From: Citrobacter amalonaticus
GTDB taxonomy: Bacteria; Pseudomonadota; Gammaproteobacteria; Enterobacterales; Enterobacteriaceae
Assembly: GCF_002918555.1 (NCBI RefSeq)
Contig: NZ_PQMB01000005.1
Coordinates: 287,089-351,088, forward strand
Direction: 5' to 3'
Length of the DNA stretch: 64,000 nt
Shown in pieces: positions 18,461 to 27,624 of the stretch; position 1 is the first letter of the stretch, and every line of letters starts with the position of its first letter. Below the pieces are notes generated by a model, which did no database searches, was not told the DNA's origin, and saw nothing but the letters and a program-made list of their open reading frames with translations. The translations under genes were made by a program, and so were the position numbers.

Positions 18461-19372
18461 TTATTTATTCTTGTTGCACATCGGGAAGCCAAGGGCTTCA
18501 CGGGAAGCGTAGTACGCTTCTGCCACTGCTTTGGTCAGGGTGCGTATGCGCAGAATATAGCGCTGGCGCTCGGTGACGGAGATGGCTTTACGCGCATCCA
18601 GCAGGTTGAAGCTATGGGCAGCCTTAAGAATTCGCTCGTAGGCAGGCAGCGGCAGCGGATTTTCCAGCGCCAGCAACTGCTGGGCTTCTTTCTCATACTG
18701 CTCGAAGCAGGAGAACAGGAAGTCAACGTCCGCGTATTCGAAGTTATACGTGGATTGCTCCACTTCGTTCTGATGGAACACGTCGCCGTATGTGGTTTTA
18801 CCCAGCGGACCGTCACTCCAGACCAGATCGTAAACGCTGTCTACGCCCTGAATGTACATGGCCAGACGTTCCAGACCGTAGGTGATTTCACCGGTTACCG
18901 GTTTACACTCCAGGCCACCGACCTGCTGGAAGTAGGTGAACTGGGTCACTTCCATGCCGTTCAGCCACACTTCCCAGCCCAGACCCCAGGCGCCCAGCGT
19001 TGGGTTTTCCCAGTTGTCTTCCACGAAACGAATGTCGTGGATGGTCGGATCCATACCCAGCTCTTTCAGAGATCCGAGGTACAGCTCCTGGATGTTGTCC
19101 GGAGACGGTTTAATCACCACCTGAAACTGATAGTAGTGCTGTAAACGGTTCGGGTTTTCGCCATAGCGACCGTCGGTTGGACGACGGGATGGCTGCACGT
19201 AAGCAGTTGCCATCGGCTCTGGCCCCAGCGCGCGCAGGCAGGTCATTGGGTGAGAAGTTCCCGCGCCAACTTCCATGTCCAATGGTTGAACAATGGTGCA
19301 GCCCTGGCGAGCCCAGTAATCCTGTAAGGTCAGGATCAAGCCCTGGAAGGTCCTGGTATCAAACTTTTGCAT
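18461..19372 (-). CDS. glyQ: Glycyl-tRNA synthetase alpha subunit
   Basis: 303 residues, catalytic subunit that activates glycine. Class II motifs are visible, for example [18 protein letters not shown] and [19 protein letters not shown]. First gene of the glyQS pair; ysaB is 95 bases upstream on the same strand. Confidence 0.98.
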   Translation of the reverse strand: MQKFDTRTFQGLILTLQDYWARQGCTIVQPLDMEVGAGTSHPMTCLRALGPEPMATAYVQPSRRPTDGRYGENPNRLQHYYQFQVVIKPSPDNIQELYLGSLKELGMDPTIHDIRFVEDNWENPTLGAWGLGWEVWLNGMEVTQFTYFQQVGGLECKPVTGEITYGLERLAMYIQGVDSVYDLVWSDGPLGKTTYGDVFHQNEVEQSTYNFEYADVDFLFSCFEQYEKEAQQLLALENPLPLPAYERILKAAHSFNLLDARKAISVTERQRYILRIRTLTKAVAEAYYASREALGFPMCNKNK

Positions 19373-19467
19373 ATTATTTCGTGCTGGATACGTGTGGATT
19401 TAAAGGAAGGGATCAGTATACCCGCTGACTGCAAGATATACAGTACGTAACGGGAAAAAGGCGGGGG

Positions 19468-19770
19468 TTAACGCATGGAAAGATGCAAAAACTGCCCATC
19501 CGGGTCAAAAGAGCAGACAAAACTCTCTTTACGGAACGTATAACCGCGCATCTCATAGCTCCCCTGGAACTGTTCGAAGCCAGTCACATCGATTTTTTGT
19601 ATGCCCGTGTTATAGCGTCTGGCCGCCTGGTCTTTGCACATCTCTTCCATGTCAAGCGTTCGCGTTGGGCTGGGTTTCGCTTTCTGCGCCTTCTGCACGG
19701 GCGGTGGTGGCGTTGCGCATCCCGCCAGTGCGACGGAGAGCATCGCTGGAAAGAAATACTTCATCATCAT
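19468..19770 (-). CDS. ysaB: Lipoprotein YsaB
   Basis: 100 residues. Signal peptide with lipobox ALAGC (Cys at about residue 18), followed by a proline-rich linker TPPPPVQKAQKAKPSP. The C-terminal half, RYNTGIQKIDVTGFEQFQGS to the end, matches E. coli YsaB almost exactly. Function unknown. Upstream of glyQ on the same strand. Confidence 0.9.
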   Translation of the reverse strand: MMMKYFFPAMLSVALAGCATPPPPVQKAQKAKPSPTRTLDMEEMCKDQAARRYNTGIQKIDVTGFEQFQGSYEMRGYTFRKESFVCSFDPDGQFLHLSMR

Positions 19771-19946
19771 TTTATTCCCGCCCGATTTGCTGGTCAGTCT
19801 TATTATTAATGTCTGGATATGTCAGGTACATTTTGCGAATCTCTTCGAGCCATCTCAAGATTTAGCCTGAAAAGTCAGATTATTCCAGCGAGATATGCCG
19901 GAAAAACGACAGTCAGACCCTTTTTAAAACGGAAATCGAGAAACTG

Positions 19947-20942
19947 ATGCAGCCCAAAATTTACTGGATTGATAACCTGCGAGGGATAGCCTGTTTAATG
20001 GTAGTGATGATTCATACCACAACCTGGTATATCACAAATGCGCACAGTGTCAGTCCGCTGAACTGGGAGTTTGCAAACGTACTGAATTCTGCCTCACGCG
20101 TCAGCGTACCGCTGTTTTTTATGATCTCGGGCTATCTCTTTTTTGGCGAACGCAGCGCTCAGCCGCGCCATTTCTTACGAATTGGCCTGTGTTTGTTGTT
20201 CTACAGCGTCGTGGCTCTGATTTATATCACCCTGTTTACCTCCATCAATGCAGAACTCACGCTAAAAAATCTGCTGCAAAAACCGGTGTTCTATCATCTG
20301 TGGTTTTTCTTTGCGATTACGGTTATCTACCTGGTGTCACCGCTTATCCAGGTTAAAAACATCGGCGGTAAAATGTTGCTCATACTGATGATAGTTATGG
20401 GCATTATCGCCAATCCCAATACCGTCACGCAGAAGATCGGGGGTTTTGAGTGGCTACCGGTCAATTTATATATCAATGGTGATACGTTTTATTACATCCT
20501 GTACGGTATGCTGGGCCGGGCTATTGGCATGATGGAGACGCAAAAAGCCTCGCTATCCATGCTTTGCGCCGTACTTTTCATCGCGGCGGTATTTATTATC
20601 TCGCGCGGAACATGGCATGAATTGCAATGGCGAGGAAATTTCGCCGATACCTGGTACGTCTATTGCGGGCCAATGGTATTTATTTGCGCGGCATCCCTGC
20701 TAACGCTGGTCAAGAACACGCTCAATACGCGTACAGTCCCAGGTCTTGGGATTATTTCGCGCCACTCATTAGGCATTTACGGATTTCATGCGCTGATTAT
20801 TCACGCTTTGCGCACCCGTGGTTTTGAGTTAAAAAGCTGGCCGCCGCTGGATATGTTCTGGATTTTTAGCGCTACGCTGGCAATAAGTGTGCTGCTTTCG
20901 ATGATGTTACAGCGTATTGATACGCGCAGGCTGGTCAGTTGA
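19947..20942 (+). CDS. wecH: O-acetyltransferase WecH
   Basis: 331 residues with about ten membrane segments, acyltransferase-3 family. The hallmark [20 protein letters not shown] (about residues 8-27) contains the catalytic histidine. E. coli WecH (YiaH) adds O-acetyl groups to enterobacterial common antigen. Length and sequence match along the whole protein. Confidence 0.93.
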   Translation: MQPKIYWIDNLRGIACLMVVMIHTTTWYITNAHSVSPLNWEFANVLNSASRVSVPLFFMISGYLFFGERSAQPRHFLRIGLCLLFYSVVALIYITLFTSINAELTLKNLLQKPVFYHLWFFFAITVIYLVSPLIQVKNIGGKMLLILMIVMGIIANPNTVTQKIGGFEWLPVNLYINGDTFYYILYGMLGRAIGMMETQKASLSMLCAVLFIAAVFIISRGTWHELQWRGNFADTWYVYCGPMVFICAASLLTLVKNTLNTRTVPGLGIISRHSLGIYGFHALIIHALRTRGFELKSWPPLDMFWIFSATLAISVLLSMMLQRIDTRRLVS

Positions 20943-20950
20943 GACAAAAA

Positions 20951-20976
20951 ACGCCCGACAAGGGTAAGCCGGGCGT
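20951..20976. terminator. Bidirectional terminator, wecH/yiaA
   Basis: ACGCCCG/CGGGCGT, a 7-bp stem with a 12-base loop. It is preceded by an A-run and followed by CTTTG, between convergent genes. Confidence 0.85.
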
Positions 20977-20982
20977 CTTTGT

Positions 20983-21420
20983 TTATTCAGTAAAATCGTC
21001 CGGGACAGTCGCGGGATCTTTTAATCGCTCCAGGTCGCCATCACGGATATTTTTCTGTACGGCTACCGCGCCGAACAAACTTAAAAAGAAGGCCAGGCCG
21101 TAAAATCCTTTTTCACTTAACAGCAGTGTGGCATTCCACAACCCCACCACCAGCAATGCGACGGCAATGATAAAAGCGGTAAGACAGGTCACATAATAAA
21201 TCGCCGTGGTCGGGATACCTTCGTATTTGTCCCGAACCGTCTTTTGATACGATGCCGCTGAGAACAGGCCAAGCACCAGGACAGCAAAATAATATCCCTT
21301 TTCATTTAGCTGCATATCCGCATTCCACAACCCCAGCAGGTAAGTCACAATACCACCAATCAGCGCAACCCATGACACAATACTGAATGCGGGAGAATAT
21401 GTTGATGTCTTACTATCCAT
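20983..21420 (-). CDS. yiaA: Inner-membrane protein YiaA
   Basis: 145 residues with four hydrophobic segments arranged as two YiaA/YiaB (YiaAB) repeats: [20 protein letters not shown] and [19 protein letters not shown] align with each other. Function unknown. I choose [12 protein letters not shown] at 21420, matching E. coli; the upstream extension of 29 residues has no support. Confidence 0.92.
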   Translation of the reverse strand: MDSKTSTYSPAFSIVSWVALIGGIVTYLLGLWNADMQLNEKGYYFAVLVLGLFSAASYQKTVRDKYEGIPTTAIYYVTCLTAFIIAVALLVVGLWNATLLLSEKGFYGLAFFLSLFGAVAVQKNIRDGDLERLKDPATVPDDFTE

Positions 21421-21519
21421 ATAACGTCCTTCCATTGCAAAAAGGGGTGCAGTCGATGTGAAGTCCCAATGACTATCCACCAACAGAATAAATTGCCACA
21501 TAGACAAGTTTTCAAAATC

Positions 21520-21885
21520 TTATTTTTCAATAAGATCAAACTTCCCGTTTTTTGATGACCGCATCAGCAGGAACTGCCCCAGCAAACAGACGAAGAATGC
21601 CGCGGGGTAAAGTCCTCTTTCAACCAGCGACAGCGGAGCATTCAACACCCCGACCAGCAATAATCCAACGGTAATCAGCGCCACAATCTGACACACAGAA
21701 GCAAAGTGCTCATCTAACTGCCCATCCACCCGCAGCCAGGCATAGAGGACAAACATCCCCGTTATCAGCACTCCCAGAAAATATCCTTTTCCGTTCAGTT
21801 GCGGACAGGCACGCCATAGCCCGACAACATAAATCAATGCGCCAACAATGAGTAACAGCCATGAAATAAACGCTGATTTATTCAT
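21520..21885 (-). CDS. yiaB: Inner-membrane protein YiaB
   Basis: 121 residues, YiaAB family, four hydrophobic segments; the motifs CPQLNGKGYFLGVLITG and LVERGLYPAAFFVCLLGQ mirror those in YiaA, so the pair is an ancient duplication. A strong AAGGAGG ribosome site fixes the start at 21885. It lies upstream of yiaA on the same strand with a 99-base gap. It diverges more from E. coli YiaB than its neighbours do. Confidence 0.88.
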   Translation of the reverse strand: MNKSAFISWLLLIVGALIYVVGLWRACPQLNGKGYFLGVLITGMFVLYAWLRVDGQLDEHFASVCQIVALITVGLLLVGVLNAPLSLVERGLYPAAFFVCLLGQFLLMRSSKNGKFDLIEK

Positions 21886-22052
21886 TGAGACCTCCTTATC
21901 CATGATGAAGCACATTATGGATAACCGGAGAAATTCGACACAGGTAAATAACGTAAAGAGGATAATTCAGAATAAATCCATACTATTTTTTAATGATTTA
22001 TTCGGTTGTATTTTTAAAACAAATCTCTCCTGTAACCAGGAGAGATTTACGC

Positions 22053-23507
22053 TCAGGACATCAGCGGCAACAGTTGCTGATAGAGCCGACGGAACGTCTC
22101 CCGACGCTGTTGGTAAACCGCATGGCGTTGCGCATCCGGATAATGTGCCTGCTCCAGAGGAAGCTGCGGCAGTAAATCAGGCAATAACTTATTCGGATTA
22201 ACCGCGATTTGCGCCAGACGAGCCGCTCCCAGAGCCGGACCGACATCCCCCCCAGTGCGATAATCAAGCTGTAGCCCGCTGATATCAGCCAGCATTTGCC
22301 GCCACCACGCACTGCGCGCACCGCCGCCAATCAGCGTAATACTCTGCGGTTTAACGCCACAGGCATGCACCACATCCATGCCGTCCGCCAGCGCATAGCC
22401 AACCCCCTCCAGCACCGAACGCGCAAGCTCTGCGGGCCCATGCTGATGGGTCAAACCAAAAAACACGCCCTTGGCCTGCGGATTATTATGCGGCGTGCGC
22501 TCACCAGAAAGATACGGCAGAAACCAGACGGGTTCGATGTCGTCATTCGCCTGCTGCGCGGCAGCAATCAACGCAGGTACCGTCTCCAGGCCGGTTAATT
22601 TCGCCGCCCAATCCAGACAAGATGCCGCACTCAGCATCACAGACATCAGATGCCAGCGTTCAGGAAGCGCATGACAGAAACTGTGCACCGCGCTTTCCGG
22701 CTTGCTAAGAAAGCCTTCACTGACGGCAAAGTAAACGCCTGATGTTCCCAGAGATAACATGGCCTGATCGGCATTCATCATCCCTACGCCAACCGCCCCG
22801 GCAGCATTGTCACCACCGCCCGCCACCACGGGAACGACAGGCATGTTCCACGCCATCGCCACCTCCGGTAAAAGCGTACCGGTAATCTCACTCCCTTCAA
22901 ACAGTGCAGGCATATGGTCGCGCGTCAGGCCGCAGGCATTCAGCATCACATCACTCCAGTCGCGCTTTTCCACATCCAGCCACAGGGTTCCCGCCGCGTC
23001 GGACATGTCGCTGGCAAAGTCCCCCGTCATCCGTAAACGCAGATAATCTTTCGGCAACAGGACTTTTGCGACCTGGCGAAAAACTTCCGGCTCATGACGT
23101 TGAACCCATAACAGTTTCGGCGCAGTAAAACCGGGCATCATCAGGTTACCCGTGATGGCACGAGACTGCGGAACCTGTTTCTCCAGCAACGCGCACTCTT
23201 CAGCGCAGCGTCCGTCGTTCCACAGGATGGCTGGACGCAAAATGCGCTGCTGTTCATCAAGCAATGTTGCGCCGTGCATCTGCCCGGCAATGCCTAATGC
23301 TTTTACTGCTTTCAGCGAATGCTGCTGACCCAGCGCTTTGATGGCGCGATCTGTCGCCTGCCACCACTGTTCAGGATCCTGTTCCGACCACAATGGATGA
23401 GGACGTGAAACCGCGAGTTTCTCTGTTTGCGAGGCGACCACATCACCCTGCTCATTGAGCAGAATGGCCTTCACGCCGGACGTTCCCAAATCAATCCCGA
23501 TATACAT
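22053..23507 (-). CDS. xylB: Xylulokinase
   Basis: 484 residues, FGGY sugar kinase family. Phosphorylates D-xylulose to D-xylulose 5-phosphate. The N-terminal phosphate-binding loop is IDLGTSGVKAILLN, with the ATP-binding segment TLIGGGARSAWWRQMLADI near residues 392-410. Second gene of the xylAB operon, 105 bases after xylA. Confidence 0.97.
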   Translation of the reverse strand: MYIGIDLGTSGVKAILLNEQGDVVASQTEKLAVSRPHPLWSEQDPEQWWQATDRAIKALGQQHSLKAVKALGIAGQMHGATLLDEQQRILRPAILWNDGRCAEECALLEKQVPQSRAITGNLMMPGFTAPKLLWVQRHEPEVFRQVAKVLLPKDYLRLRMTGDFASDMSDAAGTLWLDVEKRDWSDVMLNACGLTRDHMPALFEGSEITGTLLPEVAMAWNMPVVPVVAGGGDNAAGAVGVGMMNADQAMLSLGTSGVYFAVSEGFLSKPESAVHSFCHALPERWHLMSVMLSAASCLDWAAKLTGLETVPALIAAAQQANDDIEPVWFLPYLSGERTPHNNPQAKGVFFGLTHQHGPAELARSVLEGVGYALADGMDVVHACGVKPQSITLIGGGARSAWWRQMLADISGLQLDYRTGGDVGPALGAARLAQIAVNPNKLLPDLLPQLPLEQAHYPDAQRHAVYQQRRETFRRLYQQLLPLMS

Positions 23508-23531
23508 AGCGATGACTCCTTAAACAGAAAT

Positions 23532-23596
23532 GCCCGGTATCGTCGCGCTTACCGGGCTCAGGATTCTCTGGCCGGGCGAATGCAGCGCGACCCGGC
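23532..23596 (-). repeat. Two hairpins in the xylA-xylB spacer
   Basis: GCCCGGTA/TACCGGGC (23532-23539 with 23550-23557) is a perfect 8-bp stem. GCCGGG/CCCGGC (23571-23576 with 23591-23596) is a second stem. Together they look like a BIME/REP-type element that may protect the xylA 3' end. Confidence 0.65.
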
Positions 23597-23612
23597 ACAC
23601 TATCGCCGTCCG

Positions 23613-24935
23613 TTACTTATCGAACAGGTAGTGGTTTACCAGATTTTCCAGCTGTTCCTGGTGACCGCTTTGATGAACCGGCGCAAGGTTATGCTGCTGC
23701 GCATACTGCGCCAGCTCGCTCAGGGATAACTGGCCTTTCAGGATCTGCTGACCCAGTTCGCTATTCCAGCCTGAATAACGTTTTGCCACACGTTTATCCA
23801 GCTCGCCGTCCTCAATCATGCGAGCCGCCACTTTCAGCGACAGCGCCATCGTATCCATAGCGCCAATATGTCCATAGAACAGATCGTATTTATCGGTGCT
23901 CTGACGGCGCACTTTGGCGTCAAAATTCAGTCCCCCGGTAGTGAAACCGCCAGCTTTGAGGATTTCGTACATCACCAGCGCATTCTCTTCAACGCTAATC
24001 GGGAACTGGTCGGTATCCCAACCCAACTGCGCATCGCCGCGGTTGGCATCGACGGAACCAAACAGACCCAATGCAATTGCGGTGGCGATTTCATGATGGA
24101 AGGAGTGACCCGCCAGCGTCGCGTGGTTGGCCTCAATGTTCAGCTTGACCTCTTTCTCCAGACCGAACTGTTTCAGGAAGCCGTAGACAGTTGCCGCATC
24201 GTAGTCATACTGGTGCTTGGTCGGCTCCTGGGGTTTAGGTTCAATCAGCAGAGTCCCCTGGAAACCGATTTTATGTTTATGCTCGACCACCATCTGCATG
24301 AAGCGGCCAATTTGCTCGCGTTCCTGGCGCAGATCGGTATTCAGCAAAGTTTCGTACCCTTCACGACCGCCCCAAAGCACATAGTTTTCACCGCCCAGTT
24401 TGTGCGTGGCGTCCATCGCGGTCACCACCTGGGTGGCCGCCCAGCTGAACACTTCAGGATCCGGGTTCGTGGCCGCACCGGCGCCGTAGCGCGGGTTGGT
24501 AAAGCAGTTCGCCGTCCCCCACAGCAGTTTCACGCCGCTCTGCTCCTGCTTCGCCGCCAGAACATCAACCATCTGCGCGAAATTATTTTTGTACTCTTTC
24601 AGCGATGCACCTTCCGGTGAGACATCCACATCGTGAAAACAGTAGAAAGGCACATTCAGCTTGTGGAAGAACTCAAACGCAACGTCAGCCTTACGTTTTG
24701 CCAGCGCCAGCGCCTCACCCGGCTGCTGCCAGGGACGGTCAAAGGCCCCTACGCCAAACATATCCGCACCGTTCCAGCAGAAGGTGTGCCAGTAGCAGGC
24801 CGCAAAACGTAAATGCTCCTCCATACGTTTGCCCAGCACAAGCTCATCTGGATTGTAGTGACGGAACGCAAATGGATTAGTGGATTTAGGGCCTTCATAA
24901 CGAACACGATCGAGTTGGTCAAAATAAGCTTGCAT
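23613..24935 (-). CDS. xylA: Xylose isomerase
   Basis: 440 residues. Converts D-xylose to D-xylulose with two divalent metal ions. Catalytic histidine in [12 protein letters not shown] (about residues 99-110), metal-site residues in [16 protein letters not shown] and SVDANRGD. Start [15 protein letters not shown] agrees with E. coli XylA; four upstream codons are excluded. Confidence 0.98.
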   Translation of the reverse strand: MQAYFDQLDRVRYEGPKSTNPFAFRHYNPDELVLGKRMEEHLRFAACYWHTFCWNGADMFGVGAFDRPWQQPGEALALAKRKADVAFEFFHKLNVPFYCFHDVDVSPEGASLKEYKNNFAQMVDVLAAKQEQSGVKLLWGTANCFTNPRYGAGAATNPDPEVFSWAATQVVTAMDATHKLGGENYVLWGGREGYETLLNTDLRQEREQIGRFMQMVVEHKHKIGFQGTLLIEPKPQEPTKHQYDYDAATVYGFLKQFGLEKEVKLNIEANHATLAGHSFHHEIATAIALGLFGSVDANRGDAQLGWDTDQFPISVEENALVMYEILKAGGFTTGGLNFDAKVRRQSTDKYDLFYGHIGAMDTMALSLKVAARMIEDGELDKRVAKRYSGWNSELGQQILKGQLSLSELAQYAQQHNLAPVHQSGHQEQLENLVNHYLFDK

Positions 24936-25010
24936 AATAAACTCCATAATCAGGTAATACGGCGAGTAAACTGCGATACCTAATACTGGAATTTCCTGAT
25001 TTATTGCTCA

Positions 25011-25026
25011 ATTACGTTATTTCACA
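25011..25026 (-). promoter_or_regulatory. CRP site in the xylA promoter
   Basis: On the minus strand TGTGA-AATAAC-GTAAT, a good half-site with a degenerate partner, 76 bases before xylA. The same sequence occurs at E. coli xylA. The 319-base xylA-xylR region (24936-25254) holds no gene; XylR sites are expected between the two promoters but I could not delimit them. Confidence 0.65.
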
Positions 25027-25254
25027 CCGCTATTAAGAGAATACCCAAATGTGCACTGGCTCCCAAAAAAACGCCTGAATCCGGGGAATAAAAAGTCGAT
25101 CGCGATCGAAGGTTAGTAATTAAACAAAAAACCATAACTCACAGATAAGAAATGAGAATTGCCTTCGCAGTTTTGGTGTGGTGAATTTCTCCTGGCATTA
25201 ACACGAGTGATAATATCGGCACGCCAACGTTCACATTTTTCAGGATCTGTTCTT

Positions 25255-26433
25255 ATGTTTGATAAACGTCACCGTATCACCCTGTTATTTAATGCGAATA
25301 AAGCCTACGACCGGCAGGTAGTAGAAGGTGTTGGTGAATATTTACAAGCATCGCAGTCAGAATGGGACATCTTCATCGAAGAGGACTTTCGCGCCCGAAT
25401 TGATAACATCAAAGACTGGCTGGGCGACGGCGTGATTGCCGATTATGATGACGATGATATCGTTCAACTGCTTGCCGATGTGGACGTCCCCATCGTGGGC
25501 GTTGGCGGCTCGTATCACCTTGCAAAAAACTATCCCCCTGTACATTACATCGCGACCGATAACCATGCGCTGGTCGAAAGCGCATTCCTGCATTTGAAAG
25601 AGAAAGGGGTTAACCGCTTTGCGTTTTACGGCCTTCCGGCGTCCAGCGGCAAACGCTGGGCAGCAGAACGTGAACACGCTTTTAGTCAGATAGTCGCCCA
25701 GGAGCGGTATCGCGGTGTGGTGTATCAGGGGCTGGAAACCGCGCCTGAAAACTGGCAGCACGCACAAAACCGGCTGGCAGACTGGCTGCAAACCCTGCCG
25801 CCGCAAACCGGCATCATCGCGGTCACTGACGCCCGCGCTCGTCACGTATTGCAGGTCTGCGAGCATCTGCATATTCCGGTTCCGGAAAAGCTCTGCGTGA
25901 TTGGCATTGATAACGAGGAACTGACCCGTTATCTGTCACGGGTCGCCCTGTCATCTGTCGCTCAGGGCGCACGACAAATGGGTTACCAGGCGGCAAAGCT
26001 GCTGCATCGGCTGCTCGATAACGAAGAGATGCCGCTCCAGCGGATTCTGGTACCGCCTGTACGCGTTATTGAGCGTCGTTCCACGGACTATCGCTCCCTC
26101 ACCGACCCGGCGGTAATTCAGGCAATGCACTTTATTCGTAACCATGCCTGTAAGGGCATCAAGGTGGATCAGGTACTGGATTCCGTTGGGATTTCCCGCT
26201 CAAATCTGGAGAAGCGATTTAAGGAAGAGGTTGGCGAGACCATTCATGCAGTGATCCATGCCGAAAAGCTGGAAAAAGCGCGTAGCCTGCTGATTTCCAC
26301 CACGCTATCAATTAATGAAATCTCGCAGATGTGCGGCTATCCCTCTTTGCAGTATTTTTATTCTGTATTTAAAAAAGAGTACGACACGACGCCCAAAGAG
26401 TATCGCGATCGACACAGTGAAGTATTGTTGTAA
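25255..26433 (+). CDS. xylR: Xylose operon activator XylR
   Basis: 392 residues. A periplasmic-binding-protein-like xylose-sensing domain (about 1-280) is followed by an AraC-type DNA-binding domain with two helix-turn-helices (VDQVLDSVGISRSNLEKRF and INEISQMCGYPSLQYFYSVF). Activates xylA and, in E. coli, xylF. It is next to and divergent from xylA; in E. coli xylFGH lies between them and is absent here. Start MFDKRHRITLL chosen by homology. Confidence 0.97.
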   Translation: MFDKRHRITLLFNANKAYDRQVVEGVGEYLQASQSEWDIFIEEDFRARIDNIKDWLGDGVIADYDDDDIVQLLADVDVPIVGVGGSYHLAKNYPPVHYIATDNHALVESAFLHLKEKGVNRFAFYGLPASSGKRWAAEREHAFSQIVAQERYRGVVYQGLETAPENWQHAQNRLADWLQTLPPQTGIIAVTDARARHVLQVCEHLHIPVPEKLCVIGIDNEELTRYLSRVALSSVAQGARQMGYQAAKLLHRLLDNEEMPLQRILVPPVRVIERRSTDYRSLTDPAVIQAMHFIRNHACKGIKVDQVLDSVGISRSNLEKRFKEEVGETIHAVIHAEKLEKARSLLISTTLSINEISQMCGYPSLQYFYSVFKKEYDTTPKEYRDRHSEVLL

Positions 26434-26450
26434 TGTTTTCAGACGGGAAG

Positions 26451-26477
26451 AAAAACGCCTTCTGAAAAGAAGGCGTT
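26451..26477 (-). terminator. xylR/bax terminator
   Basis: AACGCCTTC/GAAGGCGTT with a 6-base loop forms a 9-bp stem. The T-run is on the minus strand (bax side), so it mainly ends bax and may also help end xylR. Confidence 0.88.
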
Positions 26478-26483
26478 CGGAGA

Positions 26484-27308
26484 TTACATATGTGCGGCAA
26501 TTAAGCGCTGGTTATCCTGGTACATAGCGAACAGATAGTTGTTGTAGCTCTGTCCTTTGGTGGAATACCCCTTCAGCTTATGGATCATCGCTGTTGCGGT
26601 CACTTCCTGATCCGCCTTGCGCAGTTGAGCGCGAGATTTACGGAACGAAGAGTAAGCCGGATGGGTATTCAGGTTAGTGACGTACGCGCTCACTGACTCC
26701 TTCACGGAATCGAACTGAGAGTATCCCTTCACCTTACCAGGCGCATTGACACAACGCCCTTTCCCACACTTCATGCCGAAAAGGTTGTTATTGCTACGCG
26801 CGAGCTTCGAGGTTCCCCAGCCGCTCTCCGCCGCCGCCATTGTCGCCACCATGCTGGTTGGAATAATGTCTACGCGTTCCAGCAGTGTATTCCACGGAAT
26901 TTTACGCGTATTGCCAGACCAGCTCACCTTATAGCGCTTAGCGATATCTTTCATACGCGTGCGCTCAGAAGGCGACCAGCGATTCTGGTACTGCTTTGAA
27001 ATCAGCCAGTTACGATCTGCCGTAATGGCAGCATTTTGACTGGTAATATAAGGCATAACCGTCCGGAGAAACGCTTTTTTCCTTGGTGTTCCGGAAGGGT
27101 ATTTTCGCAAATCAGGAAGTGAACTGCTCTTTGCACTATTGCGAGAATACTCTTGTTTACTGCTAACCTGTGTATTACTTGTCTTGATTATGTGGGACGT
27201 GTGACTCGTTGCTGTCGTGTGCGTCTTAGCCAGCACCTCACTCGAAAAAACACAAGTGAGTAACATGAGAATCATTGCCCCATATCGTCGAATGGGAGTC
27301 AATATCAT
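26484..27308 (-). CDS. bax: Bax, glucosaminidase-domain protein
   Basis: 274 residues, same length as E. coli Bax. Signal sequence, then a Ser/Thr/Lys-rich linker, then a mannosyl-glycoprotein endo-beta-N-acetylglucosaminidase (FlgJ-like) domain with the catalytic glutamate in AAAESGWGTSKLARSNNNLF. Probably exported and acts on peptidoglycan; the name is historical and is not related to apoptosis. Divergent from malS. Confidence 0.94.
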   Translation of the reverse strand: MILTPIRRYGAMILMLLTCVFSSEVLAKTHTTATSHTSHIIKTSNTQVSSKQEYSRNSAKSSSLPDLRKYPSGTPRKKAFLRTVMPYITSQNAAITADRNWLISKQYQNRWSPSERTRMKDIAKRYKVSWSGNTRKIPWNTLLERVDIIPTSMVATMAAAESGWGTSKLARSNNNLFGMKCGKGRCVNAPGKVKGYSQFDSVKESVSAYVTNLNTHPAYSSFRKSRAQLRKADQEVTATAMIHKLKGYSTKGQSYNNYLFAMYQDNQRLIAAHM

Positions 27309-27522
27309 TAGGTCTCCTGGTCGGATTTATACATTCCAACACCTTATTTTTTTCACAATTTTGAGATTTGAATCCCAAATCATAGCAAAAATAGCCGTCA
27401 AGAGCACCCCTGGAAATAGTACGAATCCGAAACTATGTCACGTACTAATCATTCTGAAGAACATTAATCCGAAGAAAATGTGGTGCTTATCGCAAAATAT
27501 GGCTAATTTTTGCGCGCATACG

Positions 27523-27567
27523 TTCATCCTCGCGCCTCATCCGGGCAGAATACGCCAGCAGGAGGAG
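27523..27567. promoter_or_regulatory. Putative MalT boxes upstream of malS
   Basis: Reverse-strand AGGATGAA (27523-27530) and GGATGAGG (27535-27542) plus forward GGAGGAG (27561-27567) resemble the MalT core GGGGA(T/G)GAGG. They lie 58-102 bases before malS. The rest of the 316-base bax-malS region holds no gene. Confidence 0.5.
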
Positions 27568-27624
27568 TTACCTGGCTCATTTCGCTGGCAGACTGGCTAA
27601 AATCGCAGCAACAAGGACAGCGTT

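Noticed and set aside
18089-19144. A 351-codon plus-strand frame opposite glyQ and the start of glyS
   Set aside because: Antisense shadow of two essential genes; composition (many Arg, Gln, His, Phe) is typical of complement translation.
27217-27600. 127-codon frame between bax and malS on the plus strand
   Set aside because: It overlaps the bax start, has poor codon use and covers the malS control region. No ribosome site or domain was seen.
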